Of a stretch of 64,000 nt of DNA, positions 1 to 8,467 are shown piece by piece. The notes beneath the pieces were generated by a model that saw nothing but the letters and a program-made list of their open reading frames with translations, made no database searches and had not been told where the DNA came from. Position 1 is the stretch's first letter. Every line of letters starts with the position of its first letter. The translations under genes and the position numbers were made by a program. The stretch is from Allobosea vaviloviae (GTDB lineage Bacteria; Pseudomonadota; Alphaproteobacteria; Rhizobiales; Beijerinckiaceae), in assembly GCF_001298265.1 (NCBI RefSeq), contig NZ_LGSZ01000048.1, forward strand, positions 62,001 to 126,000, given 5' to 3'.

Positions 1-29
1 GACGTCGTGTCGAGGACTAAAGTGAAGCC

Positions 30-509
30 GTGGGAACCGCCTTGTCACAGTCGGTTGATTTCGCTCAGTTGGTGGCCCGCGCAGGCGACGGAATCGTCGT
101 GTCGGATGCGCAGGGGATCATCACCGTCTGGAACCAGGCGGCGCAGCGGATCTTCGGGTTCAGCGAGGCCGAGGCACTGGGCCAGTCGCTCGATCTGATC
201 ACGCCGGAGCGCCAGCGCGAGCGCCATTGGGCCGGCTACGAGAAGACGATGCGTACGGGGCAGACGCGCTACGGCGCCGATGTCTTGCGGGTGCCGGCCC
301 TGCACAAGGATGGCCGGCCGCTGTCGATCGCCTTCACCGTCGGGCTGATGGTCGACGCCGCCAACACCGTCACCGGCATCACCGCCGTCATTCGCGACGA
401 CACCCAGCGCTGGACGGAAGACCGCCAGATGCGCCGTCGCCTGGCAGAACTTGAAGCAGAGGCCGCCCAGGCCAAGCCAAAGGACCTGGGTGCTTCTGTC
501 CCAAGCTAG
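30..509 (+). CDS. Stand-alone PAS domain protein, possible haem-PAS sensor
   Basis: A 159-residue protein that is essentially one PAS fold (about residues 10-130) followed by a short charged helix (130-152) that could form a coiled coil. There is no kinase, cyclase or DNA-binding domain, so it must signal through a partner. The GTG start at 30 gives a natural PAS N-terminus; no better start lies in the window. The segment ERQRERHWAGY carries His66 where FixL has its haem-ligating histidine, and the distance from this His to the HKDG turn equals that in FixL as I remember it. The FixL arginine that contacts oxygen is not exactly conserved. PAS identity is clear; haem binding is inference. The gene lies 69 bp upstream of frc on the same strand and may be its sensor or a read-through neighbour. 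Confidence 0.8.
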   Translation: MGTALSQSVDFAQLVARAGDGIVVSDAQGIITVWNQAAQRIFGFSEAEALGQSLDLITPERQRERHWAGYEKTMRTGQTRYGADVLRVPALHKDGRPLSIAFTVGLMVDAANTVTGITAVIRDDTQRWTEDRQMRRRLAELEAEAAQAKPKDLGASVPS

Positions 510-578
510 GGAAGACCAACGTCAAACACCAAAATATTCAGTGATTTAACCTGAAGCAGTCCGGAGGAAAGAAACGCT

Positions 579-1829
579 ATGAGCCAGCCGCTCGAAGGTA
601 TCAAGATCATCGACTTCACGCACGTCCAGGCGGGTCCGGCCTGCACGCAGTTGCTGGCGTGGTTCGGCGCCGACGTCATCAAGGTCGAACGTCCGGGCGC
701 GGGTGACGTGACGCGGTCGCAGCTTCGCCATGTCGATGGCGCCGACGCGCTCTATTTCACCATGCTGAACAGCAACAAGCGCTCGCTGACGCTCGACACC
801 AAGACCGCGCAGGGCAAGGAAGTCCTGGAAAAGCTGATCAAGGAAAGCGACGTTCTGGTCGAGAATTTCGGCCCCGGCGCGCTCGACCGCATGGGCTTCT
901 CCTGGAAGCGGATCAACGAGCTCAACCCCGGCATGATCGTCGCCTCGGTCAAGGGGTTCAGCGACGGCCACCATTACGAAGACCTGAAGGTCTATGAGAA
1001 CGTCGCGCAATGCGCCGGTGGCGCCGCCTCGACCACCGGCTTCTGGGACGGCCCGCCGACGGTCAGCGCGGCCGCGCTCGGCGATTCCAACACCGGCATG
1101 CATCTGGCCATCGGCATCCTGACGGCGCTGCATCAGCGCAACAAGACCGGCAAGGGCCAGAAGGTCGCGGTCTCGATGCAGGACGCGGTTTTGAACCTCT
1201 GCCGCGTCAAGCTGCGCGACCAGCAGCGCCTCGATGCGCTGGGCTTCCTCGAAGAGTATCCGCAATATCCGCACGGCACGTTCACGGACGTCGTGCCGCG
1301 CGGCGGCAATGCCGGCGGCGGCGGTCAGCCGGGTTGGGTGCTGAAGTGCAAGGGCTGGGAGACCGATCCGAACGCCTATATCTACTTCACCATCCAGGGC
1401 CATGCCTGGGCGCCGATCTGCAAGGCCATCGGCAAGGAAGAGTGGATCGAGGATCCGGCCTACAACACGGCCCGGGCGCGCCAGGACAAGATCATGGACA
1501 TCTTCGGCACGATCGAGGCATGGCTCGCCGACAAGACCAAGTTCGAGGCCGTCGACATCCTCAGGAAGTTCGACATTCCGTGCTCGCCGGTGCTCTCCAT
1601 GAAGGAAATCTCCGTCGATCCGTCGCTGCGCGCCAGCGGCACGGTCGTCGAGGTGCAGCACCCGCAGCTCGGCAGCTATCTCACCGTCGGCAGCCCGATC
1701 AAGTTCTCGGACATGAACGTGGACATCAAGGCGTCCCCGCTGCTGGGCGAGCACACCGACGAGGTGCTCCAGGACCTCGGCTACACCGCGCAGCAGATCG
1801 AGGAGCTGCATCAGGCCCGCGCCGTCTGA
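579..1829 (+). CDS. frc: Formyl-CoA:oxalate CoA-transferase (class III)
   Basis: A 416-residue class III CoA-transferase that moves CoA from formyl-CoA to oxalate, the activation step of oxalate catabolism in the cytoplasm. The length equals that of the characterised enzymes (about 428). Asp169, in the segment LGDSNTGMH, sits at the number of the catalytic aspartate in Oxalobacter FRC, and a glycine-rich loop GGNAGGGGQ (residues 242-250) matches the loop that closes over the active site. The N-terminal [13 protein letters not shown] and the [11 protein letters not shown] segment are typical of the CaiB/BaiF superfamily. A strong Shine-Dalgarno GGAGGAAA (563-570) fixes the ATG at 579. The usual partner, oxalyl-CoA decarboxylase (oxc), is not downstream; it could lie upstream of the window. 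A strong terminator ends the unit. Confidence 0.92.
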   Translation: MSQPLEGIKIIDFTHVQAGPACTQLLAWFGADVIKVERPGAGDVTRSQLRHVDGADALYFTMLNSNKRSLTLDTKTAQGKEVLEKLIKESDVLVENFGPGALDRMGFSWKRINELNPGMIVASVKGFSDGHHYEDLKVYENVAQCAGGAASTTGFWDGPPTVSAAALGDSNTGMHLAIGILTALHQRNKTGKGQKVAVSMQDAVLNLCRVKLRDQQRLDALGFLEEYPQYPHGTFTDVVPRGGNAGGGGQPGWVLKCKGWETDPNAYIYFTIQGHAWAPICKAIGKEEWIEDPAYNTARARQDKIMDIFGTIEAWLADKTKFEAVDILRKFDIPCSPVLSMKEISVDPSLRASGTVVEVQHPQLGSYLTVGSPIKFSDMNVDIKASPLLGEHTDEVLQDLGYTAQQIEELHQARAV

Positions 1830-1856
1830 GGCGCAAGGCCCTGATCTGACACCAGG

Positions 1857-1884
1857 AACGGCGCGCCGAGAGGCGCGCCGTTTC
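1857..1884 (+). terminator. Rho-independent terminator of frc
   Basis: A perfect 11-bp inverted repeat, AACGGCGCGCC and its complement, encloses a GAGA tetraloop (1868-1871) and is followed by a short TTTC run. It begins 28 bases after the frc stop and isolates frc from the downstream hydrolase. Confidence 0.85.
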
Positions 1885-1983
1885 TCCACGACCGGATTGT
1901 CAATTCCCGCTGCCCCGCGCGGTGGATGGCCGCCGGCGATTCAGGCGGCATGGACGTCCCTGCCCGAGGCGAGAGGCGGCGGC

Positions 1984-2679
1984 ATGACCCTCCCCGATCT
2001 CATGAGCCACCCGCATCTGATGGGGCGGCTCGATTTCGTCCACAGGCTGCCGGACAAGGTGCCGCTGCCGGCCGGCCTGAACGCGCTTCGCCTGTTCGAA
2101 TCCCGCAATCCGGCGCTCTACGTGCCTCCTGGCATCGATCCGCGCAGCCCCACCGCGCTGGTCGTGCTGTTCCATGGCGGGGGCGGCAGCGCGGCGAAGA
2201 TCCTGCCGATGCTGCAGCAGCATGCGCAGGCGCGCGGCTTTCTGCTGCTCGTGCCGCAGTCGGTTTTCCCGACCTGGGACATCGTCATCGGCGGCAACGG
2301 GCCCGACCGCGAGCGGCTCGATGCCGCGCTCGCCGAGGTCGCCTCGCGCTTCCGGCTGGACCCCGCCCGACTCGTCTTCGCCGGCCATTCCGACGGCGGC
2401 AGCTATGCGCTGTCGCTGGGCCTCACCAACGGGCAGTTCGTGACCCATGTGGTGGCCTCGTCGGCCGGCTTCATGTCGGTGCATCTGCAAAGCGGCGCGC
2501 CGCGCGTTTTCATCTCCCACGGAACCCGGGATGAGCAGATCCCCATCGACCGCAGCGGCCGCTTCCATTCCGCCAAGCTCAAGGCGGCGGGCTACGACGT
2601 GACCTATATCGAATATGACGGGCCACACGCGCATCAGCCGGCCGTGGTGGCGCAGGCCGTCGACTTCTTCCTCGCCTGA
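1984..2679 (+). CDS. Alpha/beta hydrolase, phospholipase/carboxylesterase type
   Basis: A 231-residue serine hydrolase of the phospholipase/carboxylesterase or PHB-depolymerase-like type. Visible features are the oxyanion strand VVLFHGGGGSA, the nucleophile elbow GHSDGGS, the acid region ISHGTRDEQIP and the late His in PHAHQP, so the Ser-Asp-His triad is complete. No signal peptide is seen, so it is probably cytoplasmic. I chose the ATG at 1984, preceded by GAGAGGCGG. The frame stays open to a TTG at 1897, but the extra 29 residues look non-coding and begin just after the frc terminator. Substrate unknown. It is co-oriented with the two oxidoreductase genes that follow, with a 131-bp gap to the first. 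Confidence 0.75.
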   Translation: MTLPDLMSHPHLMGRLDFVHRLPDKVPLPAGLNALRLFESRNPALYVPPGIDPRSPTALVVLFHGGGGSAAKILPMLQQHAQARGFLLLVPQSVFPTWDIVIGGNGPDRERLDAALAEVASRFRLDPARLVFAGHSDGGSYALSLGLTNGQFVTHVVASSAGFMSVHLQSGAPRVFISHGTRDEQIPIDRSGRFHSAKLKAAGYDVTYIEYDGPHAHQPAVVAQAVDFFLA

Positions 2680-2810
2680 GGATCGGCCGCCGGTCCCGTC
2701 TGGCCGGTGCGCAGCACCGTCACGCGCAGGCCCCATGCCGATTCCGGTGCTTGCAACAGCGGAGGCGGAGTGCATGACTTCGCGGCCCCATCAGCCCTGG
2801 AGAAGGCCTC

Positions 2811-3635
2811 TTGCCCGCGACACCTCGCTATGATCGCATCCTGCTCACCGGCGCGGCCGGGCGGCTCGGCTCCCGGTTGCGGCAGGGCCTCGCCCCGCTC
2901 GCCCGGACGATCCGCCTGGCGGATCGCGAGCCGCTGGGCGATCTCGCTGCCAACGAGGAAGCGGCGATCTTCGACCTCGCCGACATGGATGCGACGATCG
3001 CGGCCACGAAGGGCTGCGATGCGATCGTGCATTTCGGCGGTGCGGCGATGGAGACCGGCTGGCAAACCATCCTCGATTCCAGCATCCGCGGCTCCTACCA
3101 TGTCTATGAGGGCGCGCGGAAACATGGCGTGCGCCGCGTGGTCTACGCCTCGTCGGTCCATGCGATCGGTTTTCACGCGCTCGAGGCGCATATCGGCGTC
3201 GATGCGCCGGTCAGGCCGGACGGGCTTTATGGCGTCTCGAAGACTTTCGTCGAGAGCCTGAGCCGGCTCTACTGGGACAAGTTCGGCATCGAGACCGCCT
3301 GTCTGCGCATCTTCTCGTCCTTTCCGGAGCCGGCGGACCGGCGCATGCTCTGGTCCTATCTCTCCTTCGACGATTGCGTCCGCCTGGTCACGGCAGCGCT
3401 GACGGCGCCGCGCGTCGGGCACAGCATCGCGTTCGGGATGTCGGACAACCCCGTCAAGCCGGTCGACACCAGCGGCGCCGGCCATCTCGGCTTCGTCCCA
3501 CAGGACAGCACCGAGCCGTTCCGCGCGGGAATCGAAGCGCGCACGCCGGTTCCCGACCCCAAGGCGCCGGCGGTCAGATATCTCGGCGGCTGGTTCTGCG
3601 AACTCGGCCATCCCGACGACGAGCCGACCCGGTAG
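2811..3635 (+). CDS. NAD-dependent epimerase/dehydratase, uronate-dehydrogenase-like
   Basis: A 274-residue extended SDR. The nucleotide-binding motif TGAAGRLG spans residues 13-20; Ser114/115 and the pair Tyr140/Lys144 (YGVSK) form the catalytic set. Length and the late RMLWSYLSFDDCVRL segment resemble bacterial uronate dehydrogenases (about 265 residues), which oxidise galacturonate or glucuronate to aldarolactones with NAD. The start is TTG at 2811: a good Shine-Dalgarno GGAGAAGG lies 5 bases before it, and no in-frame ATG fits. The neighbours (an esterase and an SDR) would suit a small sugar-acid or lactone pathway, but no aldarate gene is present, so the exact substrate is open. Confidence 0.75.
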   Translation: MPATPRYDRILLTGAAGRLGSRLRQGLAPLARTIRLADREPLGDLAANEEAAIFDLADMDATIAATKGCDAIVHFGGAAMETGWQTILDSSIRGSYHVYEGARKHGVRRVVYASSVHAIGFHALEAHIGVDAPVRPDGLYGVSKTFVESLSRLYWDKFGIETACLRIFSSFPEPADRRMLWSYLSFDDCVRLVTAALTAPRVGHSIAFGMSDNPVKPVDTSGAGHLGFVPQDSTEPFRAGIEARTPVPDPKAPAVRYLGGWFCELGHPDDEPTR

Positions 3636-3711
3636 GGCCGTGGCGCCGGTTCCGCTTCGCTCCGCGAGGTTCTAGAACGGTTGCGAATCCAGCGATCCGA
3701 GGAAACACGAC

Positions 3712-4413
3712 ATGACCAAGAAAGTGGCGATCGTCACGGCGGGCGGCAGCGGCATGGGCGCGGCGACGGCGCGGCGCCTGGCGAAGGACGGCTACGAGGT
3801 CGCGATCCTGTCCTCGTCGGGCAAGGGCGAGGCGCTGGCCAAGGAACTCGGCGGGCTCGGCGTCACCGGCTCGAATTTGTCGCAGGACGACGTCAAGCGC
3901 CTGGTCGACCTGACGGTCGAACGCTGGGGTCGCGTCGATGCGCTGGTCAACAGCGCCGGGCACGGCCCGCGGGCGCCCATCCTCGAGATTCCCGACGAGG
4001 ACTGGCATCGCGGCCTGGAGGTCTATTTCCTGAGCGCGGTCCGGGCGATCCGGCTGGTGACGCCGATCATGCAGGCGCAGAAATCCGGCGCCATCGTCAA
4101 CATCTCGACGGCCTGGGCCTTCGAGCCCGATGCGATGTTTCCGACCTCGGCGATGGCGCGGGCGGGGCTGGCGGCCTTCACCAAGATCTTCGTCGACAAA
4201 TACGCGCCCGACAACATCCGGATGAACAATGTCCAGCCCGGCTGGATCGACAGCCTGCCCGCCACCGACGAGCGACGCCAGCGCGTGCCGATGCAGCGTT
4301 ACGGCACCAGCGACGAGATCGCCGGCACGATCGCCTTCCTGCTTTCGGCCGACGCCGGCTACATCACCGGCCAGAACATCCGCGTCGATGGCGGCGTCAC
4401 CAAATCGATCTGA
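3712..4413 (+). CDS. SDR-family protein lacking the catalytic Tyr-Lys pair
   Basis: A 233-residue classical-length SDR. The cofactor loop TAGGSGMG (9-16) and the NSAG motif (80-83) are intact and Ser132 is present (VNIST). Where YxxxK should stand the sequence reads TSAMARAGL, so Tyr is replaced by Ser146 and Lys by Arg150; the usual Asn of helix 4 also appears lost. The protein ends with the normal GQNIRVDGG segment, so it is full-length rather than decayed. It may bind NAD(P) but is unlikely to use standard SDR chemistry. A GAGGAA site precedes the ATG. It is the last gene of a co-directional group and converges with the methyltransferase gene. Confidence 0.8.
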   Translation: MTKKVAIVTAGGSGMGAATARRLAKDGYEVAILSSSGKGEALAKELGGLGVTGSNLSQDDVKRLVDLTVERWGRVDALVNSAGHGPRAPILEIPDEDWHRGLEVYFLSAVRAIRLVTPIMQAQKSGAIVNISTAWAFEPDAMFPTSAMARAGLAAFTKIFVDKYAPDNIRMNNVQPGWIDSLPATDERRQRVPMQRYGTSDEIAGTIAFLLSADAGYITGQNIRVDGGVTKSI

Positions 4414-4415
4414 GC

Positions 4416-4431
4416 GGCAGGGGCGCCTGCC
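4416..4431. terminator. Small hairpin between convergent genes
   Basis: GGCAGG-GGCG-CCTGCC forms a 6-bp stem with a 4-base loop just after the SDR stop and 4 bases from the end of the opposing methyltransferase gene. There is no T-run on either side, so termination is only plausible; position in a 21-bp convergent gap is the main argument. Confidence 0.35.
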
Positions 4432-4434
4432 AGG

Positions 4435-5223
4435 TCATCCGGGCTTGCGGGCCGAGACCATGAAGCGGTCCTGGCTCGCCCGCTCGAGCCGCTGATAGAG
4501 CGGCATGAAGCGGCCTTGCGCGCGGTGAATGGCGCCAAGGTCCCGATCGATCGCGACATCGACGAAGCCTGCCTCGGCGAGCAGCCGGGCGATTTCCTCC
4601 GGCCGGCAGCCTTGCGAGAAATAGACGCGGGAGACGATCTCCTCATGCGTCGCGGCATGGGCGGCCGGAGGCTTCGGCGTCGAGAGGCGCCTGGCAAGCT
4701 TCGCCAGGACGCGCAGCGCCCGGCCATTGCCCGGACGCGGATTGGTCATGTCGGCATCGACGATGCCGACGCGACCGCCGGGCTTCAGCACCCGGAACCA
4801 TTCCCGGAACGCGGCCGGCGGATCGGGCAGCGTCCAGACGAGATGGCGCGTCGCCACGACGTCGTAGCTGTCGGCCGCCTCGAGCGTGTCCTCGGCATCG
4901 CCGGCATAGAGCTTGATCGGCTTGCCCGCCGTCTTGGCGCGGGCGCGCGCCAGCATTGCCTCCGACAGGTCGAGGCCGGTGACGCCATAGCCGAGTTCGG
5001 CCAACAGCAACGAGATCACGCCGGTTCCGCTGGCGAGATCGAGCGCCCTGCCTCCCCCGGCCGAGGCAGGCCCGAGATGGCGCGAGAACAGCGACAGCCA
5101 GGCCTGCCGCTCTTCGCCCGAGAAAATCTCATGGCCGGGCTGGCTGTCGAACGTCTCCGACCGCATCGACCAGTAGTCGCGGATTTCGTCCTTGAGGCTG
5201 AGGTTGTGATGCAGTGTGGTCAT
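4435..5223 (-). CDS. Class I SAM-dependent methyltransferase
   Basis: A 262-residue methyltransferase of the UbiE/Methyltransf_11 type. Motif I reads ALDLASGTGVISL, followed by the acidic LDLSEAML loop, the LYAGDAED segment and a post-II strand WFRVLKPGGRVGIVD. The start chosen is the ATG at 5223, giving MTTLHHNLSLKDEIRDYW; the frame stays open upstream to 5406, but that part crosses the AT-rich divergent promoter region and looks non-coding. The gene is divergent from the iron/cobalamin-type ABC importer, and such methyltransferases often travel with siderophore or corrinoid transport genes; a role in modifying the ligand is inference. Substrate unknown. Confidence 0.8.
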   Translation of the reverse strand: MTTLHHNLSLKDEIRDYWSMRSETFDSQPGHEIFSGEERQAWLSLFSRHLGPASAGGGRALDLASGTGVISLLLAELGYGVTGLDLSEAMLARARAKTAGKPIKLYAGDAEDTLEAADSYDVVATRHLVWTLPDPPAAFREWFRVLKPGGRVGIVDADMTNPRPGNGRALRVLAKLARRLSTPKPPAAHAATHEEIVSRVYFSQGCRPEEIARLLAEAGFVDVAIDRDLGAIHRAQGRFMPLYQRLERASQDRFMVSARKPG

Positions 5224-5367
5224 GGCCCGGCGGCCCTTCGGTTTATGCGGCGCGGTATCGAGAACCATGAAGCCGCATCGAAGGCAAGACACAGATCTGA
5301 TCACCGTCGAGTATCCGTGCCCGATACGACGACAATATTTCTCAAGATGATGATTTCGCTGTTTCTG

Positions 5368-5384
5368 TTTATAATAATTCCAGA
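5368..5384. promoter_or_regulatory. Irr/ICE-like imperfect palindrome upstream of the ABC importer
   Basis: The 17-mer TTTATAATAATTCCAGA matches the rhizobial iron control element TTTAGAA-N3-TTCTAAA at 11 of 14 defined positions. It lies in the only AT-rich stretch between the divergent methyltransferase and substrate-binding-protein genes, 66 bp before the latter. The match is by eye against a consensus recalled from memory; iron regulation is inference. Confidence 0.4.
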
Positions 5385-5449
5385 AGATAAATCTTGACCC
5401 CCTCAAGGCGCGGACCTACGAGCCAGCGACTTCGTCTGGAGGTCTTCTC

Positions 5450-6589
5450 ATGCTGTTCCTGCGCGCTCTTCTCGGCTCGGCCATGCTTGCGGCTTCACTC
5501 GTCGCCGCCGCGCCCCCCGCTCTCGCCGACAAGGTCTCCGTCATCGACGTGCTCGGCCGCAAGGTCGAGGTCGAGGCCCCGGTCCAGCGCGTGATCCTCG
5601 GTGAGGGGCGGCAGATGTATTTCGTCGCCGCGCTCGACAAGGACGATCCGTTCAAGCGCGTCGTCGGCTGGCGCGACGACCTCTCCAAGGCTGACCCCGA
5701 CAGCTACAAGCAGTATCTGGCGCGCTACCCGCAGATCGCCAAGCTGCCGAGCTTCGGCGGGGCCAAGGAAGGCGCCTTCGACATCGAGCAGGCGATCGCG
5801 CTGAAGCCCGACGTGCTCTTCCTCAACGTCGAGGCGAAGGTCGCCAGCGACGAGGCGAGCCTGGTCGACAAGCTCGCGGCGGTCGGCATCCCCGTCGTCT
5901 ATGTCGATTTCCGCGAGAAGCCCTTCCAGAACACCGAGCCCTCGATGCGGGTGATCGGCAAGCTCTTCGGCCAGGAGACGCTCGCCGAGGATTTCATCGC
6001 CTTCCGCGCCGCCGAGATCGCCCGCGTCACCGACCGACTCGCCAAGGTCGCGAACCTGAAGCGCCCCCTCGTCATGATGGAGCGCGCCGGCGGCTATTCC
6101 GATGATTGCTGCATGTCCTTCGGATCCGAGAATTTCGGCAAGATGGTCGAGATCGCCGGCGGCAAGAACTTCGCCTCGGACCTGATCCCCGGCACCTTCG
6201 GAACGGTCAATCCGGAAGCGGTCGTCGCCGCCAACCCGGATGTCGTGATCATCACCGGCGGCAACTGGGGCGCCTATGTGCCCGGCGGCGCCTGGGTCGG
6301 GCTCGGGCCCGGCACCGACATGGTCGAGGCACGCCGCAAGCTCGCTGGCCTCGCCAAGCGCCCGGCCTACAGCCAGACCAAGGCCGTCAAGGATGGGCGC
6401 GTCCACGCGATCTGGCACCAGTTCTACAACAGCCCCTATCAGTTCGTGGCGATCCAGGAGATCGCGAAGTGGCTGCACCCGGAGCTGTTCAAGGATCTCG
6501 ATGCCGACGCCACGCTGAAGACGCTGCATGAGCGCTTCCTGCCCCTGCCCTACGAGCCCGGCTACTGGGTGAGCCTCGAGCGCAAGTGA
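5450..6589 (+). CDS. ABC importer periplasmic binding protein, FecB/BtuF family
   Basis: A 379-residue cluster A substrate-binding protein for a metal chelate. A signal peptide (MLFLRALLGSAMLAASLVAA, cleaved near residue 26 after ALA) precedes the typical first strand KVSVIDVLGRKVEVEAPVQRV. The phrases EQAIALKPDVLFLN and NPDVVIITGG are the two lobe strands that frame the helix backbone of this family. It is longer than most FecB/BtuF proteins (about 300-350). It heads a three-gene importer operon, with 25 bp to the permease. Likely ligands are an Fe(III)-siderophore, haem or a corrinoid; the upstream ICE-like site favours iron. No TonB-dependent receptor is present here, so the outer-membrane step must be encoded elsewhere. 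Confidence 0.88.
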   Translation: MLFLRALLGSAMLAASLVAAAPPALADKVSVIDVLGRKVEVEAPVQRVILGEGRQMYFVAALDKDDPFKRVVGWRDDLSKADPDSYKQYLARYPQIAKLPSFGGAKEGAFDIEQAIALKPDVLFLNVEAKVASDEASLVDKLAAVGIPVVYVDFREKPFQNTEPSMRVIGKLFGQETLAEDFIAFRAAEIARVTDRLAKVANLKRPLVMMERAGGYSDDCCMSFGSENFGKMVEIAGGKNFASDLIPGTFGTVNPEAVVAANPDVVIITGGNWGAYVPGGAWVGLGPGTDMVEARRKLAGLAKRPAYSQTKAVKDGRVHAIWHQFYNSPYQFVAIQEIAKWLHPELFKDLDADATLKTLHERFLPLPYEPGYWVSLERK

Positions 6590-6614
6590 ACCCGCCAGCA
6601 GAAGCGAGCCAGCG

Positions 6615-7697
6615 ATGAGTGCTGCCGTCACCCGCGATACCTCGCAGGGCCGCGATGTCCCGCAAGGTCGCTTGACCTATCGCGCGCTGACGCTCCGGCG
6701 GCGGCTGATCCTGCTCGGGATGTTCGGCCTGCTGCTGACGAGCCTCGTCGTCGATCTGATGCTGGGGCCGGCGCGCTACGATGCAGGCCAGGTGCTGACG
6801 ACGCTGCTGAACCCGTCGGAGGCGCCGGCTGCGCTGCGCGTCGTGATCTGGGACATCCGCCTGCCCGTCGCATTGATGGCGGTCGTCACGGGGGCCTCGC
6901 TGGCGATCGCCGGCGCGCAGATGCAAACGATCCTGAACAACCCGCTCGCCAGCCCGTTCACGCTCGGCATTTCGGCGGCGGCGAGCTTCGGGGCGGCTCT
7001 CGCGCTGGTGTTCGGCGTTGGGCTGCTGCCGGTCGCGGCCGACTATATCGTCCCGATCAATGCCTTCGTCATGGCGATGGGTGCTGCCTTACTGATCCAT
7101 GTGCTCAGCCAGTCGCGCGGCGTCACCACCGAAACGGTGATCCTGCTCGGGATCGCGCTGGTCTTCACCTTCAACGCGCTGCTGGCGCTGCTGCAGTTCT
7201 TCGCCTCGGAACAGGCGCTGGGGGCGGTCGTGTTCTGGACGATGGGCTCGCTCACCAAGGCGAGTTGGCAGAAGCTCGCGATCACCACCGCCGTGCTGGT
7301 GTTCACCCTGCCCTTCTTCCTGCGCCGGGCCTGGGCCCTGACGACGCTGCGGCTCGGCGACGACAAGGCGGCGAGCTTCGGCATCAATGTCCGCCGCCTG
7401 CGGCTCGAGATCATGCTGCTGGTCAGCCTGCTCGCGGCCGTGCCGGTCTCCTTCGTCGGCACGATCGGCTTCATCGGGCTCGTCGGTCCCCATATCGCGC
7501 GCATGGTCATCGGCGAGGACCAGCGCTTCTTCGTGCCGGCCTCCGCGCTGGCGGGCGCTGCGATCCTCTCGGCCTCCTCGGTCGTCTCGAAATCGCTGAT
7601 CCCCGGCCTGATCTTCCCGATCAGCATCGTCACGGCGCTGATCGGCGTGCCGTTCTTCTTCAGCCTGATCATGGCCAGCCGGAAACGCGCATGGTGA
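6615..7697 (+). CDS. ABC importer permease, FecCD family
   Basis: A 360-residue integral membrane protein of the FecCD/BtuC family, which normally has about 10 helices and 320-350 residues. Diagnostic segments are RLPVALMAVVTGASLAIAGA near residue 75, the glycine-rich NPLASPFTLGISAAASFG, and, near the C-terminus, the ATPase-coupling loop SFVGTIGFIGLVGPHIAR. It works as a homodimer that takes substrate from the binding protein encoded upstream. The first 30 residues are polar and slightly longer than usual. The ATPase gene starts inside its last codons (7-bp overlap), so translation is coupled. Confidence 0.92.
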   Translation: MSAAVTRDTSQGRDVPQGRLTYRALTLRRRLILLGMFGLLLTSLVVDLMLGPARYDAGQVLTTLLNPSEAPAALRVVIWDIRLPVALMAVVTGASLAIAGAQMQTILNNPLASPFTLGISAAASFGAALALVFGVGLLPVAADYIVPINAFVMAMGAALLIHVLSQSRGVTTETVILLGIALVFTFNALLALLQFFASEQALGAVVFWTMGSLTKASWQKLAITTAVLVFTLPFFLRRAWALTTLRLGDDKAASFGINVRRLRLEIMLLVSLLAAVPVSFVGTIGFIGLVGPHIARMVIGEDQRFFVPASALAGAAILSASSVVSKSLIPGLIFPISIVTALIGVPFFFSLIMASRKRAW

Positions 7698-8467
7698 GCC
7701 TCGCGCTGAGCGGTGTCGGCGTGTCCTATGGCAAGCGCCGGGTGCTGAGCGACGTCGATGCGGAAGATCTGCGCGGCGGCGAGGTCGTGGCCGTCATCGG
7801 CGCGAACGCGGCGGGCAAATCGAGCCTGTTTCGCCGCATTGCCGGTCTCGCCGGCGGCGAAGGCGCGGTGACCGTCTCCGGTCAGAGCCGCATTGCCGGC
7901 CGTGGCGTGCCCACCACCTGCTACCTGCCGCAGGACACCGCCGTGAACGCCGTGCTCACCGTCTATGAATCGATCCTGCTGGCGCTCAAGCAGGGCGGCT
8001 CCTGGTCGGTCAGCGACGGTGAACTCCAGCGTATCGACCGTGTCCTGCACGAGCTCGAGATCAGCGATCTGGCCTTCCGCGGACTCGGCGAGCTCTCGGG
8101 TGGACAGCGCCAGCTCGTCTCGATCGCCCAGACGCTGGCGCGCGAGCCCGACATCCTGCTGCTCGACGAGCCGACGAGCGCGCTCGACCTGCACCGCCAG
8201 TTCGAGGTGCTCTCACTCGTCCGCCGCCTGGCGCATGAGCGCGGCATGCTGATCCTGGTCTCGATCCACGACCTCAACCAGGCGCTGCGTTTCGCCGACC
8301 GGGTGATGGTGCTGGCCCATGCGCGCCTGGTGGCGCTGGGCGATCCGCGCATCATCGTGACGCCCGCCCTGCTCGACGAGGTCTATGGCGTCCATGCCCG
8401 CGTCGAGATGCTCGCGGGCGGAGAACCTTACGTCCTCGTCGAAGGGTCGAGCCGGCAGGTCGCCTGA
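7691..8467 (+). CDS. ABC importer ATPase, FecE/BtuD family
   Basis: A 258-residue ATP-binding subunit. Walker A reads GANAAGKSS, the signature LSGGQRQ, Walker B ILLLDEPTSALD and the H-loop SIHDLNQAL, so all catalytic elements are present. The ATG at 7691 overlaps the permease stop by 7 bp, which fits the family start just before the first strand (VSLALSGVGVSYG). It powers import through the FecCD dimer on the cytoplasmic face. It is the last gene of the operon; no clear terminator follows. Confidence 0.92.
   Translation: MVSLALSGVGVSYGKRRVLSDVDAEDLRGGEVVAVIGANAAGKSSLFRRIAGLAGGEGAVTVSGQSRIAGRGVPTTCYLPQDTAVNAVLTVYESILLALKQGGSWSVSDGELQRIDRVLHELEISDLAFRGLGELSGGQRQLVSIAQTLAREPDILLLDEPTSALDLHRQFEVLSLVRRLAHERGMLILVSIHDLNQALRFADRVMVLAHARLVALGDPRIIVTPALLDEVYGVHARVEMLAGGEPYVLVEGSSRQVA

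Noticed and set aside
4435-5406. 323-residue version of the methyltransferase starting at 5406
   Set aside because: The extra N-terminus crosses the AT-rich divergent promoter and lacks methyltransferase similarity; ATG 5223 gives a normal start.
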